From assembly GCA_020744425.1 (NCBI GenBank), contig JAGMUV010000004.1, forward strand, positions 62,001-126,000: 64,000 nt of DNA, read 5' to 3'. Of the stretch, positions 23,572 to 35,500 are shown in pieces. Under the pieces are notes generated by a model. The model worked only from the letters and a program-made list of their open reading frames with translations, was not told the DNA's origin and did no database searches. The first letter of the stretch is position 1, and the number at the start of each line of letters is the position of its first letter. The translations under genes were made by a program, and so were the position numbers. Source of the DNA: Dactylonectria macrodidyma. Its lineage: Eukaryota; Ascomycota; Sordariomycetes; Hypocreales; Nectriaceae.

Positions 23572-26500
23572 GAGTGTGTTGGCTACTGCTGGGAGGGCCA
23601 GACGGGCACGTCGACAATGCCGAATTGACAACCCTGCAGCGCTTCCACGAAGTAACAGTTTATCTAGTGACTTTAAGATGGTAGGATGGGAGTTAGAGTG
23701 GTTGCTTTTCTTTTCTTCTTATTGTCTCAAAATCGTAAGGCATACACGCTTTAGTACTGGGTAGACAGACATGTAACGGCTACGGAAAAATCTCTCTATT
23801 TCTTGCGGAGATATTGAGCTCATTAATTTGTTCCGGTATATATTCTGTCACCTTGGTGCCATATGGCTGGGTGCCCGTTTTGTTAGACTCGAACGATGGG
23901 TGAAATGCCGCATGAGCGTCTGGATAGGCAAGTCCATTTTACATGGCCCCGATTGGGACGTATGTGAATTGATTTGCAAACATGTGCAACACGGCACAGC
24001 ACATCTAGCCCCAATGGAATAGATCTGGTTATCAACGCGGGTGGAATTTTTCAAGTTGGCGAATGGCGATGAACTCTCACCATGGTCTAGGGTGGTAGTA
24101 CGGTGCGATGACAGCCAGTGAATTGGGAAATTACGAACGGGGAGCCTCGGGTCCCAGCCTTTGACCAACACGCACCGAAAAGAATCCTAGAGATAAATTC
24201 AGAACTTCCTACCTCACTATTGCCGAATATCGGGGGATGCATAGAACGTAGGCGAATTACACAATAGTCATTCGCTTAACATGGCTTCTAGTGCAAACGC
24301 AGCCCACTTGCCTACCATTGACATGAGTAGTACCACAAACTATAGCATAATGCACACTATCTACCTGGAAGCTCGACGAATACTTTTATTAAATTTAGAA
24401 TAAAATCATTTTGGGCCTGTCCTAGGACTAGGGTGGTTCGCAAGGGGGAGACGAGCATGTAGAACTTGCAATACCCAAACGGCCATCCTGGATGGTCACT
24501 CTGCCTGTAGTTCGTGCCGGAAACCAGAAGATGGAGATAGTAACTCAACAGGCACAGAATGAAATGAGCGTGATTCGAAAACTGAAAGGACTGCGGGGGC
24601 AGCCATGGATGTTTGCTTAGTATAACAGCCAGCCGCGCCATCCTCGTGTGATTACTACGGAATTAAATGAATTTCAGTCTCATCCCAAGAGACCCGTACA
24701 GAGGACATCACGTGGTGAATGTTGCTATTGCGAGCCGGAGGCGGATGCCTTGAGTTGTGGCACTTCTTGGGGATACAAACACTTCTGGCGTTTGGTGATA
24801 CTGCGGGCGGAGGAGTGCATGGCCCTGGCAAAGCCTACAACAAGCCGCAATCGTTCAATGACGAGCAAGCTGCACCTGTGACTAACGGTAATGATTCTGA
24901 GTTGCCTTAATGGCACCATTCAACCACTCTCTAGGCAGATACCTACTGAAAGAACTGTGCTCATCCTCTGGCACCTGTGGGCTGCTGTAGTGGTTGGAGT
25001 TTTGTAGTTTGGAGGGTGAGGCCAACGGGAGGCCGCATCTGAACTGAGATGCAGTCTTCCGGCCCGCAAGTGGGCCAATCCGTAAGTCCCAGGCGGATGA
25101 AAATGACCCGCGGTCTTGTTTCACGGTGCTGTGGGTTCAGCTCTGCCCCGTACTGTTTGTCAGCGTTCAGAGGAAAGTCCATCGTCGGCATGCCTGCGAC
25201 TATGCCCCCTACTCGACATCTTAGAAGTAAGTTAGTAGCCAGAAGGATATATGGCCAATGATGGGCTAACGCTTAGTTGGATGACTTTGCTCGTAGGAAT
25301 ATTCATCATGATTCAGGGCGCAACCGATCCTTCTCTGCCCACCTCGAGCCCAAGCGACATTGGCCAAGTTTTCGGCACCCTAAGATCAGCCCTTTTATCT
25401 TCGTTTCGAGTTTTTATATGCGTTCCTGGCTTAGGTAGTCTAGACCAAGTGGATGTGGTACTTAAATGGAGAATTAGATCACCTTCCAAAGGCGTCATTG
25501 AAGCTTCTGTGAAATTGTCTATCCCCTACTCCAATCGGCTCGAATTCACACCCATAGAAAGATTGTACAAGCACGCCATGCCTAAGAGTCTTGCTAGGCC
25601 TCTATATGCGCCAGAATCCGATGATACCTGTCGATCGAGTCACGCTGGTGGAGATATTGTGGTAGAGGGAAGATGTGAACCTAGGGTACGTGGGTTAAAC
25701 CACATTGCATTTCTCATCTAATCGTAGCAGTCATCATCATCGGCGGGATTGCTAGAGGCGCAACTTTCAGGATGCTATTGGATCAGAGGCACCCATGCAT
25801 GCCGCCGATGGATCGAGTATTGATGTATGACGTCCGAATAATGGGGACCCTGGTTCGTCCTCAGTTGTGACTGTGTATCAGAATAGCAGCTCCTCTTTTA
25901 GAACGCCATGACTGAACGAAATAGACCCCTAGGTCAACCAGGATGACCCAAAGCGGTTTTGATATTTCTAGATTTACTAGAAACCACGACATTTCCGACA
26001 GCTGGTGGAGGGTGTACGAATGGGTCCGCCAGGCGTTCGTTATCCATGCAGCCATTCCATCAACTTCGCAACAGTACTCCCAGTAGTGTATAGAAGTCAC
26101 GCTTGGATAAGTCTCTGTATCATCGTATACCGATGCCATTTCCTTCCGTCTCCAGTACATGATTAATCCCAAATCTCCCAGACGGCGGTGTGCCTGTTGG
26201 TAGGATATTGCGCAGTCCACTGCGGCACAAGCCACATCTCGAAATACGCCAATGGGAAGCAATGGGTTCAAATTTTCGGAGACAATAGAAGTGAAAGGTG
26301 CAGAATTGTGGAGGAAGAGGCCCAAGAATGGTCATTTGACGCAAGCTGCGCAACATCCGACCAATCCACACGACTCTTGATGAAGTATAAACTTATTAGT
26401 GATGTGAGAACGCTAAGAAGAAACCCAAAGTGAATAACTTTTAATTGGTATGAACAATTGTGCCGACCATCCGTGGCTTTGAGGGCTGGGAACAATCATG

Positions 26501-27774
26501 CAGGGAGGATGCGAGGTGTTGCGAATGGTCGTGGAGCCGATCATAGGGGAAGTGAGTCACTACGAGGGCAATGGGACGTATATAAAAACAAGATCGCAGC
26601 TACGTTCCTGCTCAATCTTGTTCCTCTTCTTAATTTTGTTGTTCTTGAAAATCAAGAGCAGTCAACGACCTTCAAACTGTTTTGCAGCTTCAACACTTGC
26701 GGCCTTGGTTTCTTATGTGGGCCTGCGACTTTTGCTCTCTCCCAAACGACGTTTGCCATTTCAGTGCTGCAACACCTAAAGAGGGTCTGAATCCAAGTCC
26801 CAAACTGCACGTTGAGCCCTTCAAACGCCTGGCCCGTGTCCACTGCTGAAATTTTCACGCCATGTGGAATTCCTCTTTTGGGTTGCTCAATGGCCGTGAC
26901 GTCAGCGCCGCACTCTGGAGACTCTAGAGCGAACAGGCCGAAACGACGAGAGAGATCACGATGCTGCCCAAGCGAGAAGAGAAGAAAATGACGAGGGAAA
27001 CTAACTGTATTAAGGCTTGGTTGCGTCGACAGACGAAGCAATGCTGTTGTAATTGTCTTTGAGCGTTGTGTTTAACTGTTTTGCTCCTCTATTTTCTAAA
27101 CACCACTCCCCTCGTCACGGTGTTGTTGCTTGCACGACATCTGCGAAAGGCGTCCAAAGGTCGCTTCTCCGAAAATTTTCGAAAAACGCCATTGCATGAG
27201 CTAATGAAATGTGACTGGTATGCCGGCCAGCGTATGGCATGGGGCGCTGCCCATGCAGCTGGCAACCGCTGGCATCTCGACCTCACTCAACCTCAGTTAT
27301 TCCTCAATTCTCAATTCGACCTCACTTTTCCCAACCACTGCCAGCTGGTGACGGAAACGACCCAATTTTTTTTCCTTTAACTCCGTTCTCGCTTTTCCAC
27401 TCGCCCTCTCGCCTTTCTCTCCCTCCCATATTTCTCACCATCTTCTTTTCTTTGACGAGATCACGCCCCGTCAAAGGAATATCTTTGTGTCTACACCACT
27501 TCAACAACCCAGACAGTTCTTACGAGACTCTACAGCTTTGCTGTACTTGCGAATCGACTGTTGCTATTCTTTACTCCAAGTCTTTGCGAGGCAGGACTTT
27601 CTGGCCACCATTACACTTTTGTCTTTCTAGACTTCGTTTTCACCTATCTTTTCTTTACCATCGACAACTTCAACTATTCATATCCCATTACCTTTCCACT
27701 TCTCTCATACTATACCCTCTTACCCTTTTGCCTTTACTTAGGACACGCATTTCGTTGTCCCTGTTCACGTCACA
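23572..27774. other. Gene-poor 4.2-kb region and CT-rich leader
   Basis: No gene could be supported between IES2 and the Gln-rich gene. The longest frames are plus 25251-25721 and minus 26325-25861; the latter lacks an ATG, and neither shows a recognisable motif. Roughly 27290-27765 is strongly pyrimidine-rich on the plus strand, as expected for the promoter and leader of a fungal gene. Confidence 0.5.
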
Positions 27775-30700
27775 ATGGACAACAACCAGTCTGGCTTCAT
27801 CGGAGGGCGAGGCTTCATCGACATGAACCCCGGCCAGGGCGCCGCCTACGACTCTATTGCAAATATGGACCCGAACGGAGACGGTGGCTTCGGCGCCATG
27901 ATGAATGAGTGGGCCAACGATGGAATGTTCGACGTGAGTACTTTACAAACTTCCTGATTCTGACGACATCGCCATCAAGTGAAACCGAGTTGAGCTGACC
28001 ATTTCGCGCAGATCGATCCTCAGTTGATGCAGAGCGCCACGGGTTTCCAACCCAACGGCCAGCAGCAGCAGCCGGTTTCCTCGTTTGGAAACGACCAAAT
28101 GCAAGATTCTGCCAACAACTTTGGCAACCAGAATCACATGGCGTCTGATAATCAGTTCCACAATGAGTACCAGCAGGCTGCGACAGTTCAGGTGAGCATC
28201 ACCCAATTTGCATCTGCAGCATCCGACACTTACAATCCCCCAGAACCCTCCTATTCAGAGCTCTCCTTCTCAGGACCTTCTTGCTCAGCACTTTGCTGTT
28301 CCAAACCCTCCTGCTCAGAACTACCCTGTTCAGAACCCTCCTATTCAGAACTTCCCAGTCCAGAACTCTCCTGTTCAGAATTATCCTGTTCAGAACCCTC
28401 TTTCTCAGAACTCTCCTGTTCAGCACTTTGCTGCTCCGAGCCCTCCTATTCAGAACTTTCCTGTTCAGAACCACCAGCAGACCTTCGCCGGTTTCGAATC
28501 TCAGAACTCAGAGGCTACCGATCAAATGCGTCAGGCTGAGTATATGCGTCAGCAGAAGATATTCCAGGCCCAGAATATGATGCGTCAGGCTCAGCAGCAG
28601 ATGCAAGAGGTCCAGCAGCAGACTCCTTGCCAGATACAGCAATCTCAGCCTTATGCTCAGCCTGCCACCGCTGTTCCCACAGCTTCTGCCCCGGCCCCTC
28701 TCCAGGTCCAGCAGATCATGAAGCAGATGAACACCACTGCCAGACTGAGCACTCCCCAAGCTCCAGTTGCCCTACAGGCTCAGCAAGATCTGAGTCCTGA
28801 GAAGCAGATGCGTAATGCTTTGGATGAGCTGCAGAGAGCGCAGGGCCGGATGAATCGGGTTAATGCTATGCGACAAACTCAGATGAAGCAACAGAAAGAG
28901 CAACACGCGAACGCGATTGCTGCCCAAGCTTCTTTCGATGCCACAGTTAAACTCGTGGATCAACAAAACTATCAATCTAATAATGCTCAAAAGCATATTG
29001 ATATGGCTAAGTTTGCGGTTAGCAAAGCTCAGGAGCAAGTCCAACAAGCTCAGCAACGGCTGGGATCTGCTACTTTCCCCAATGCGCATGCCTTTGCCCC
29101 TATCCAGGCTACAGAACAGCCTCAGAAAGCTCTGCAGTTGCAGATGGACATGCAGCAGACTCAACAGGTTGAGCACCAGGTGAACCCTAATATCCCTGAT
29201 GCTGCTCCCAATGATCAGGCTGAGCACCAGGGTAAGGAGTTCCAGCAACCCCACGGTTTCCAGCAGTTTCAGCAGATGCAGCCCAATCAACAGATGCTTC
29301 AGCGACAGCAGCAGACCCAACTGGCTCAGCAGCTGTATCTGTCTCAGAATCATCTGGGTGAACAGCAGCAGTGCTCTGCCTCTACCCAGTGCGCTCTCAC
29401 CGACAGCAACCCAGCCAATGTTGTCAACGGCATTGCTCACAACCGGCCTGTCGCCAACATGGCCCCAGCCAGCCCTACATCTGCTTGTCAGGTGAACTCT
29501 ATCTTTCCTGCTACTAAGCAGGCGGCCCCCATGGCACCTCGTCAGGTCAGCTCCAATGGGTCTTCTGTCGCTGCGAACTTGAAGTCTCTCCCAATGACAA
29601 CCGCTACTGTCGGTCGCGATCTTCACAATGGAGCCGTGCCAGCCCAGGAAGGGCAGAGCATGAACGAGTATCTTGGTAACTGGAGCACCCACGCTGCTTC
29701 TCCCTTCGGCTTTCAGCCCGTTGCCACTCCTGAGACCGTTCAGCGAGCCGAGCAGACCAACTATCCTCCTTTGACTGTACCCAAGACTCGCCACCGAGAT
29801 GTCAAGGCTCAGCAGCCTCCTCAAGGCCAAGAACAGGCAGCTGTCTACTTTGCTCAAACTCCTCAAGTTGGTCACTCTCTTGGCTCTAGCAACGGTCAGA
29901 ACCATGAAGAACATGTTTCTGCTCCCAAGAGTCGCAGTATCTCCGCTCCCGTCCCCAAGATTGACTTCAAAGTCCCTGAGCTTGTTCCAACCAATGTTAC
30001 CCAGAAGCAAGACAACAACGCAAATCGTGCGTCGGCTGCAACCATCGAAGGCTAGGAGCCTGAGACTGCCGCCCAAGTCTGGGAAGAAAGCCTCCGCCGA
30101 TCCTTCGCTCAGGGTATGAAGATGGCCCAAGGTGCCCTCCTCAATTACATGCTCGGTGAACTTCAGCAGAATGGAACCGTCTTCGACTGCAAGGCACAGT
30201 TTCCAGATGGGATGAGCATTCACGACTTTGCCACCAAGGTTGGCGACACTTTCCAGCTTCATGCCAAGTTTGACTTCAAGAAAGAGCCCACAAAGATCGC
30301 GCGCGGCATTGTCACCGCCCTGACCAAGGAGCAAGGCGCCAAATTCCCTATCTGGTTCAATGGCATCCAGAACAAGATCAGCCAGGTTTCGGGCAGCAGC
30401 ACAGCTATCAGTGCCACCAATGCCAACGGCAAGCGCGCTACTGAGGGTAATGACACCACACCGGCTCCGACTCCCAAGAAACCGAGAAAGCCCAGAAGAA
30501 CCAAGGCGCAGATCCAGGCAGATCTCCTGGCTCAACAGTCTCTGGAGCAGTCCCAGAAACAGCCAGTTGTCGGCGGCAATCAAGTGCTCGCAGCTGCCAC
30601 CATCCCAAAGCAGACTCCCAACAAGGCAAAGGGCAACGGCAACGCGACGCCAGTCACTCAGAGCTCTGAGAACACCTTTACTATTCAGGACAACAGTCTT

Positions 30701-32527
30701 GGTGTCCAGAACAACAATTTCGGCATTCAAAACAATAACATTGGCTTTGAGAACAACTACACGCTCGCCAACAAGGCTCAAGCCCCCAAGGCTCCCTCGT
30801 TCAAGCGCAAGATCAACAACGAAAAGACAGAGACTCGTCCCGCCAAGCGAAGCAACGTTGTTCAGCCTGATGCCGACAGCGCCTTTGGAGAACATGTTGG
30901 CACAGGCATGGGTCAGATGTCTCTTCTGACCCCCCCCGAGTCGGGTCTGCCTGAAATTAATGCTCTTTTCCCAGTTGCCCAGATTGCCAACATGGGCCAG
31001 GAATCTCCCGCCACTGACACTACTGGCAAAGTCTTCTATGGCGGTAATGGCATGGCCTTTCCAGTTCCCAACCTAGTTACCGATCCCGCCGCTCATGTCA
31101 CCAAGACCGTTGTTGCTCAGCCAACTCCCATCGCCAAGACCACTACTACTCAGCCGGCTGCTACTACGACTTCGAGTGGCATGAAACTCCAGAACTCAAT
31201 GGAGTCTACCTCAAGTGAGCCTTCCAAGCTCCCATCAATGTTGGCTGCAGGCCCTATCGAGGGAGCTGCCCCCGAGAGCAACACCATCTCCAGCGGCGTC
31301 AACGCGTACTTCTTCAACCAGGCTAACACCACTGCCCTCCAAGCAGCTTTCGAGGGCCTACCCAAGCACAATGTTATCGGCTTCATTGCCGAGAAAAACA
31401 AGCGTCAAAATGCCGTCGACGTTGAAGCCTAGGCCGCCAATAACTTCCTCGACCTGACTGCTACCCTTCCTCAGGGAAAGATTGAACCTGAGCTCGCCGT
31501 TGACCAGTCTGCTCTTACTTTAACTGGCGAAGAAGAGGCATCTCTCTTTGGTGATGAGCTAGATGAGGCTATGGAGATCGAAGAGGCCGAAGTCACCCAG
31601 CAGGCACAATATCCCAACCAGGAACGTATCAATGAACTCACTCGTCTTGACAGCAGCCTGCCTCTGAGTGTCATCAACTCCTTCATCAACCCTCACAAAG
31701 ATTGTCCCTACTCTGCCGTCAAGGAGGTCATGGCTTATGGCAACTACGGTGACCAGAGCCATCTCTTGTTCGATCAGACCTGCCGTGCCCTTGCCAAGGA
31801 GGAGTACGATGCCCAGTGCCGCACCAACTTCCAGATCAATGAGACCGACAAACCCGAGTGGGACCCAACTATCCGCAATGCTGAGAAGCGATCTCGCAAG
31901 AAGAAGCAGCGCGCCGAGGAGCAGAAGTCTTCGCAGCAGCAACAGGCCAATTCTCAGCCTCCTGTTCCCAAGACACAGTCGATACAAGCCAACCAAGATG
32001 TTCAGAATAACATTTCCGATGCTATCCTCGATGAAGAGGCCAAGCAGCTCGAACTCAATGCGCAGCTTGAACGGGAACTGATGGCTGCAATGGAGCTGGA
32101 CGATGAGCCCATTCCAGAGGCAACCACCAACACCCAGCCCGAGATAGCTTCAGACGTTATCTCTGCCAATCAGTGGGAGCCAGCTCCAGAGGTAACCACC
32201 ACCACTCAGCCTGAGACAACTTCAGACATTACCAAGGCCAACCAGTTGGAGCCAATCCCAGAGATGACCACCAACAACCAGTTTAAGACGACTTCAGACG
32301 CCACCTATGCCAACCAGGGGGAGCCAACCCCAGAGGTGGCCACCAACAGCCAGTCTGATGCAACCCTGGACGCTACCTATGGCGCCAACCAGTGGATGCC
32401 TTCTCCAGACATGAATCTTGAGGATCACTTTAGGGGTGCGTATCAGGATTGGCAGTTCGCCAACGGTAACTATGAGAATTATCACAAGAACCCGTATTCT
32501 GATTCTGTGATTTCTGAGGAGGAGTGA
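27775..32527 (+). CDS. Gln-rich protein gene with two in-frame TAG codons (candidate stop-codon recoding by RNA editing)
   Basis: Exons 27775-27933, 28012-28191 and 28244-32527 (introns 78 and 52 nt) stay in one frame for 1540 codons before TGA 32525-32527. They contain exactly two internal stops, both TAG, at 30053-30055 (codon 717) and 31430-31432 (codon 1176). No other stop occurs over 4.28 kb of exon 3. The sequence continues smoothly past each TAG: EPETAAQVWEESL after the first, AANNFLDLTATLPQG after the second. Residues 1-716 are Gln/Asn/Pro-rich and prion-like, with PVQN repeats. Residues about 718-830 form a folded-looking segment (LLNYMLGELQQNGTVFDCKA). A second folded-looking segment near 1230-1330 (LSVINSFINPHKDCPYSAVK) precedes a basic stretch and 24-aa repeats. 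I do not recognise the family. Without recoding, a 716-aa product results. A decaying pseudogene is the alternative. Confidence 0.75.
28244..28475 (+). repeat. Tandem PVQN-type coding repeat
   Basis: Imperfect repeats of roughly 15-18 nt built on CCTGTTCAGAAC and CCTATTCAGAAC encode repeats such as NPPIQNFPVQN and NSPVQNYPVQN. They follow directly after the second intron of the Gln-rich gene. Copy number is likely to vary between strains. Confidence 0.8.
30053..30055 (+). other. In-frame TAG 1 (candidate A-to-I site, UAG to UIG read as Trp)
   Basis: TAG interrupts the long frame at codon 717. The flanking bases form a 4-bp hairpin: AGGC 30049-30052 pairs with GCCT 30058-30061, and the TAG occupies the 5' side of the five-base loop. 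A U before the edited A, a G after it, and placement in a hairpin loop are the reported preferences of perithecial A-to-I editing in Fusarium and Neurospora. Confidence 0.6.
31430..31432 (+). other. In-frame TAG 2 (candidate A-to-I site, UAG to UIG read as Trp)
   Basis: TAG interrupts the frame at codon 1176, inside the 8-bp palindrome GCCTAGGC (31427-31434). A larger fold can also be drawn: GTCGA 31415-31419 with TCGAC 31449-31453, and GAAG 31424-31427 with CTTC 31444-31447, placing TAG in the apical loop. The two folds are alternatives and neither was energy-tested. Confidence 0.55.
32114..32404 (+). repeat. 24-residue (72-nt) tandem repeat in the Gln-rich protein
   Basis: The word CCAGA recurs at 32114, 32186, 32258, 32330 and 32405, a period of 72 nt (75 for the last step). 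Each unit encodes a variant of PEVTTTTQPETTSDITKANQ followed by four residues. Period and frame are kept although the units have diverged, so the repeats were maintained as coding sequence downstream of both TAG codons. Confidence 0.85.
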
Positions 32528-35500
32528 TCAGATGTGTTGATGTGAATTGCATATCAACGAGACTTGAGAGCAGAGAGACGGAGTCGCACCGGAACAGTCA
32601 TAGGCGGCATATGACAGGATATGAGGTGACTTGGAACAGAAATGGCAAGGTTTTTTCACAGTAAGGTTTTGCGGAAGAAGTACTTCGGATTGACTGCTGG
32701 CTTTTGAGGATGATTTTGTGGCGGAAGGAAGCAGTTGAGGGCATATTGCATTTGGCGCAAAGGGTACACTACGCATATACTGGCTTCTGATGTTTAAGGA
32801 TAAATTGACACGACACTTTGCTTTACTTGAAAGAGGTCCCTCATCCGTGACTGTGCTTGTGATTGTGCTGGTGACGTAATGGATACTAGAGGTAATGATG
32901 ATGTGTTTCTCCAAGGGCAGCACAAGAACAGCCCGGCCAACGGATAATCAGGTAAGAGAGGCTGCACACAAGAGACACATTTGATTGAAGCCAATATATG
33001 AGAGACTCAAACTAGAGGAAACATTGCAATAGGTGGGACATAACAGCCAAGGCAGGTACGACAACAAGGGAGGGCCCCTGCCAACTTTGCAATGATGCCC
33101 CACAGACAGGGAGGCGCGACGAGCCATGGCAGGGAGTTGCATGTGGAAGGAAAGGAGATGAGTCCTCTGAGGTGAAGGGCCGTCAGACCACAGATCACTG
33201 GAGTTGCTGGAAGGGATCCCATCTGTTGGAGAAGGACATCCACTCCCTCCCCATGTCACTCTACCTCCATCTCCAAGGTCATGCCTGTTCAGAGGTGGCG
33301 CATTCAAGCCATGGTGATTTTTTTTGAGTTGGCTGGGGTTAAGCGCAGTACGGTCTACCTACCTAGTTCAGTGCGGTCCCAAAACGCAGCTCGGGTGCGT
33401 ATCGCGGCTCTGAGGAGGCTGTTTACACAGACAAGCATATGGAAGGCGAAAGGGGGTTGGCGATGGTCTCCCCACCGTGTGAGATTACATAAGGAGTGTT
33501 GGACTTTCACTTGATGGTCTCCCGTAAATTGATGCGGTAACCCCCAATCAACTATGGAGTAGTCTATCTATCTATCTCGTGGATCTGGATAGGCGATAAT
33601 GGTGGACAGATTCGTGGACATATCTACAGGCCACCTATGATATAGACTACGCCCTGAACCCAGGTCGGTCACAACTGCGACTGTTCAGCCTCAAGGTGAA
33701 ATTGTGGGTTCCGCGATAAGCCGATGCATCACCGTTAGAATGGGCATTGACCACACTCACTGACAGTAGCCCAGGGCGCGTGGCGTCTAGATGGGCTGGA
33801 CTGATGCAGTCAAAGGTCGAGGCATGCATGCAAGCCAGACAGATGTGGTGCAGCCAAGTTTGCAAGCGGCAGAAGGGGAGCGGCGCCGTCCGCGGGGTGG
33901 CGTGAAGTGGAGTGGCGTGGCGAAAAAAGGGGAGGCGGAAAGGTCAGTAGGTATAACACGTGATTGCATCGCGATGGCCGTCGCCCGGTTCATGTCTTGC
34001 TTCATTCCACTGCTTCAACCTGCTGCGCCGCATGAGCTTGAGTCGGTTCGGGATCGGGTCAGACTCCCGAGATGGCAGACCGTCAGACAGGTAGGGAGGT
34101 CTATGGCTGGGTTGGGGTCCAGGCGTGTTGATGCGGCCAAGCCGTGACGTCGCTGCGGTTGTTAATCCGAGGTCTATCGAACCCTGCGCTGGAGGCAGAA
34201 CTGTATGCGTTGTCTGGGGTTCCATGGTACCAAGTACGTACAACAGTGGTATCACTTACAGGGCATCGACTCTCTGGGTCCTGCGTCGCAGAATCAATAC
34301 GTTAACGGGGAATTAATGCCTAGGTACATAGGAAGCGGGGGCGGCCGGGGTGGGCAACACATGCTGCTGCTTTGCGGGCGTGGTTGGGTGGGTTTTCGGG
34401 TGGTAGCGCATGGTGTTCTGACGGATGATCGCCGTTTGTTTGTCAGGCATTTACATGATCGAGACTCCAGATTGGAGGCCAGACGAGTCCAGACCTTGGG
34501 ATAAAGGAGATGGGAATGGAGACAGGGCATCTTGTTTGTCAAGATAGATGGCCGGGGGAACCTGGATTCTGATGGAGTCAGGTTCTGGGGAAAGGAGAGG
34601 GGGACCTTGCTGAGGTGGTCCGTCCAAGGTCCTTGCGAGGATCCATGTCGACGGTGAACACATTTGACGGTGTTGTCAGAAGACAAAGGCTATGGTTTGT
34701 TGGTGGTCCTTGTTACGCATCTTCCCAATGTCGAGGAGAGGGGACCTGGCTCTCTAGCCGGCGTCGTCTATTCGCGTCGACGGTGAGCGTATTTCTGTCT
34801 AGTGGGCTATTCCTGTCACTCCTATTTCGGCAAACTGGTCTATTAAGGGTATGGGCAGATGGAGAAGACAGAGCAGAGCATATGGGCAATGGGTGATGAC
34901 AATGGCGAGTGACGGACGTATGACATCTGATTCTCCATGTGACCTGTCCGCTCCAGCCAACAAAGCAGCCAGCCGACACGATCGACGGCGACTCGCGACG
35001 CACAGCACTGACCGAGGGCCAACAGCAGCCGAACTGCAGCGAGTGCATTAGGCGCGTCCTTGAACCCCCGTACTTGCAGATGGGGTGCATTAGATGCAAT
35101 TCGATGTTGATTCGGTTAAAGGGTCGGTTGTGCTCGCACGCGCACACCAGAGGTTTTTCGCTCAGAAGACGGAACTCTGGTTTTAGGCCTTGTGCTGTGG
35201 CCTGTAGGGAGCTGGGTGGGTGGTGGACCGCTGGGGGGCCCACCCGCCTGGGGGAACAGGCCTGGGCGGCTGACTCGCAAGCGGCCAATGGGGACGGTCA
35301 ATTGGGAGCCCCGGCTTTTGCACCCTGGGCAGTGGGATCTGTGGTGGCCGTCTTTGGTGGCTGGTGCGCATCCACCCAACCCCGACTCAACCCCGTCGTT
35401 ACTGTTCTTGGGCTCTGTCACTCTGATGACTCTTTCGCTCTCTTCCCTTCGGGTGTGTGCGATGTGAGTCGTCGTTCGCTGTTTGGGCGACCACCAAGTG

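Noticed and set aside
25251..26325. Two open frames of about 155 codons on opposite strands
   Set aside because: The minus frame lacks an ATG, neither has motifs or splice support, and surrounding DNA looks non-coding.
28772..30895. 707-codon frame on the minus strand opposite the Gln-rich gene
   Set aside because: It mirrors the Gln-rich codons of the plus strand (CAG read as CTG, so Leu-rich) and has no motif; it is a shadow. Its existence also explains why length alone is not evidence here.
30053..31432. Programmed stop-codon readthrough, selenocysteine or pyrrolysine decoding at the TAGs
   Set aside because: Selenocysteine uses UGA, pyrrolysine is unknown in fungi, and the bases after the stops (GAG, GCC) do not match known readthrough contexts. 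Editing or decay are better explanations.
30116..32527. Treating the segments after each TAG as separate genes starting at ATG 30116 and near 31571
   Set aside because: The protein-like sequence begins immediately after each TAG, before those starts, with no promoter space or splice break, so one interrupted gene is the simpler reading.
33567..33580. TCTA tetranucleotide run
   Set aside because: Short microsatellite with no sign of function.
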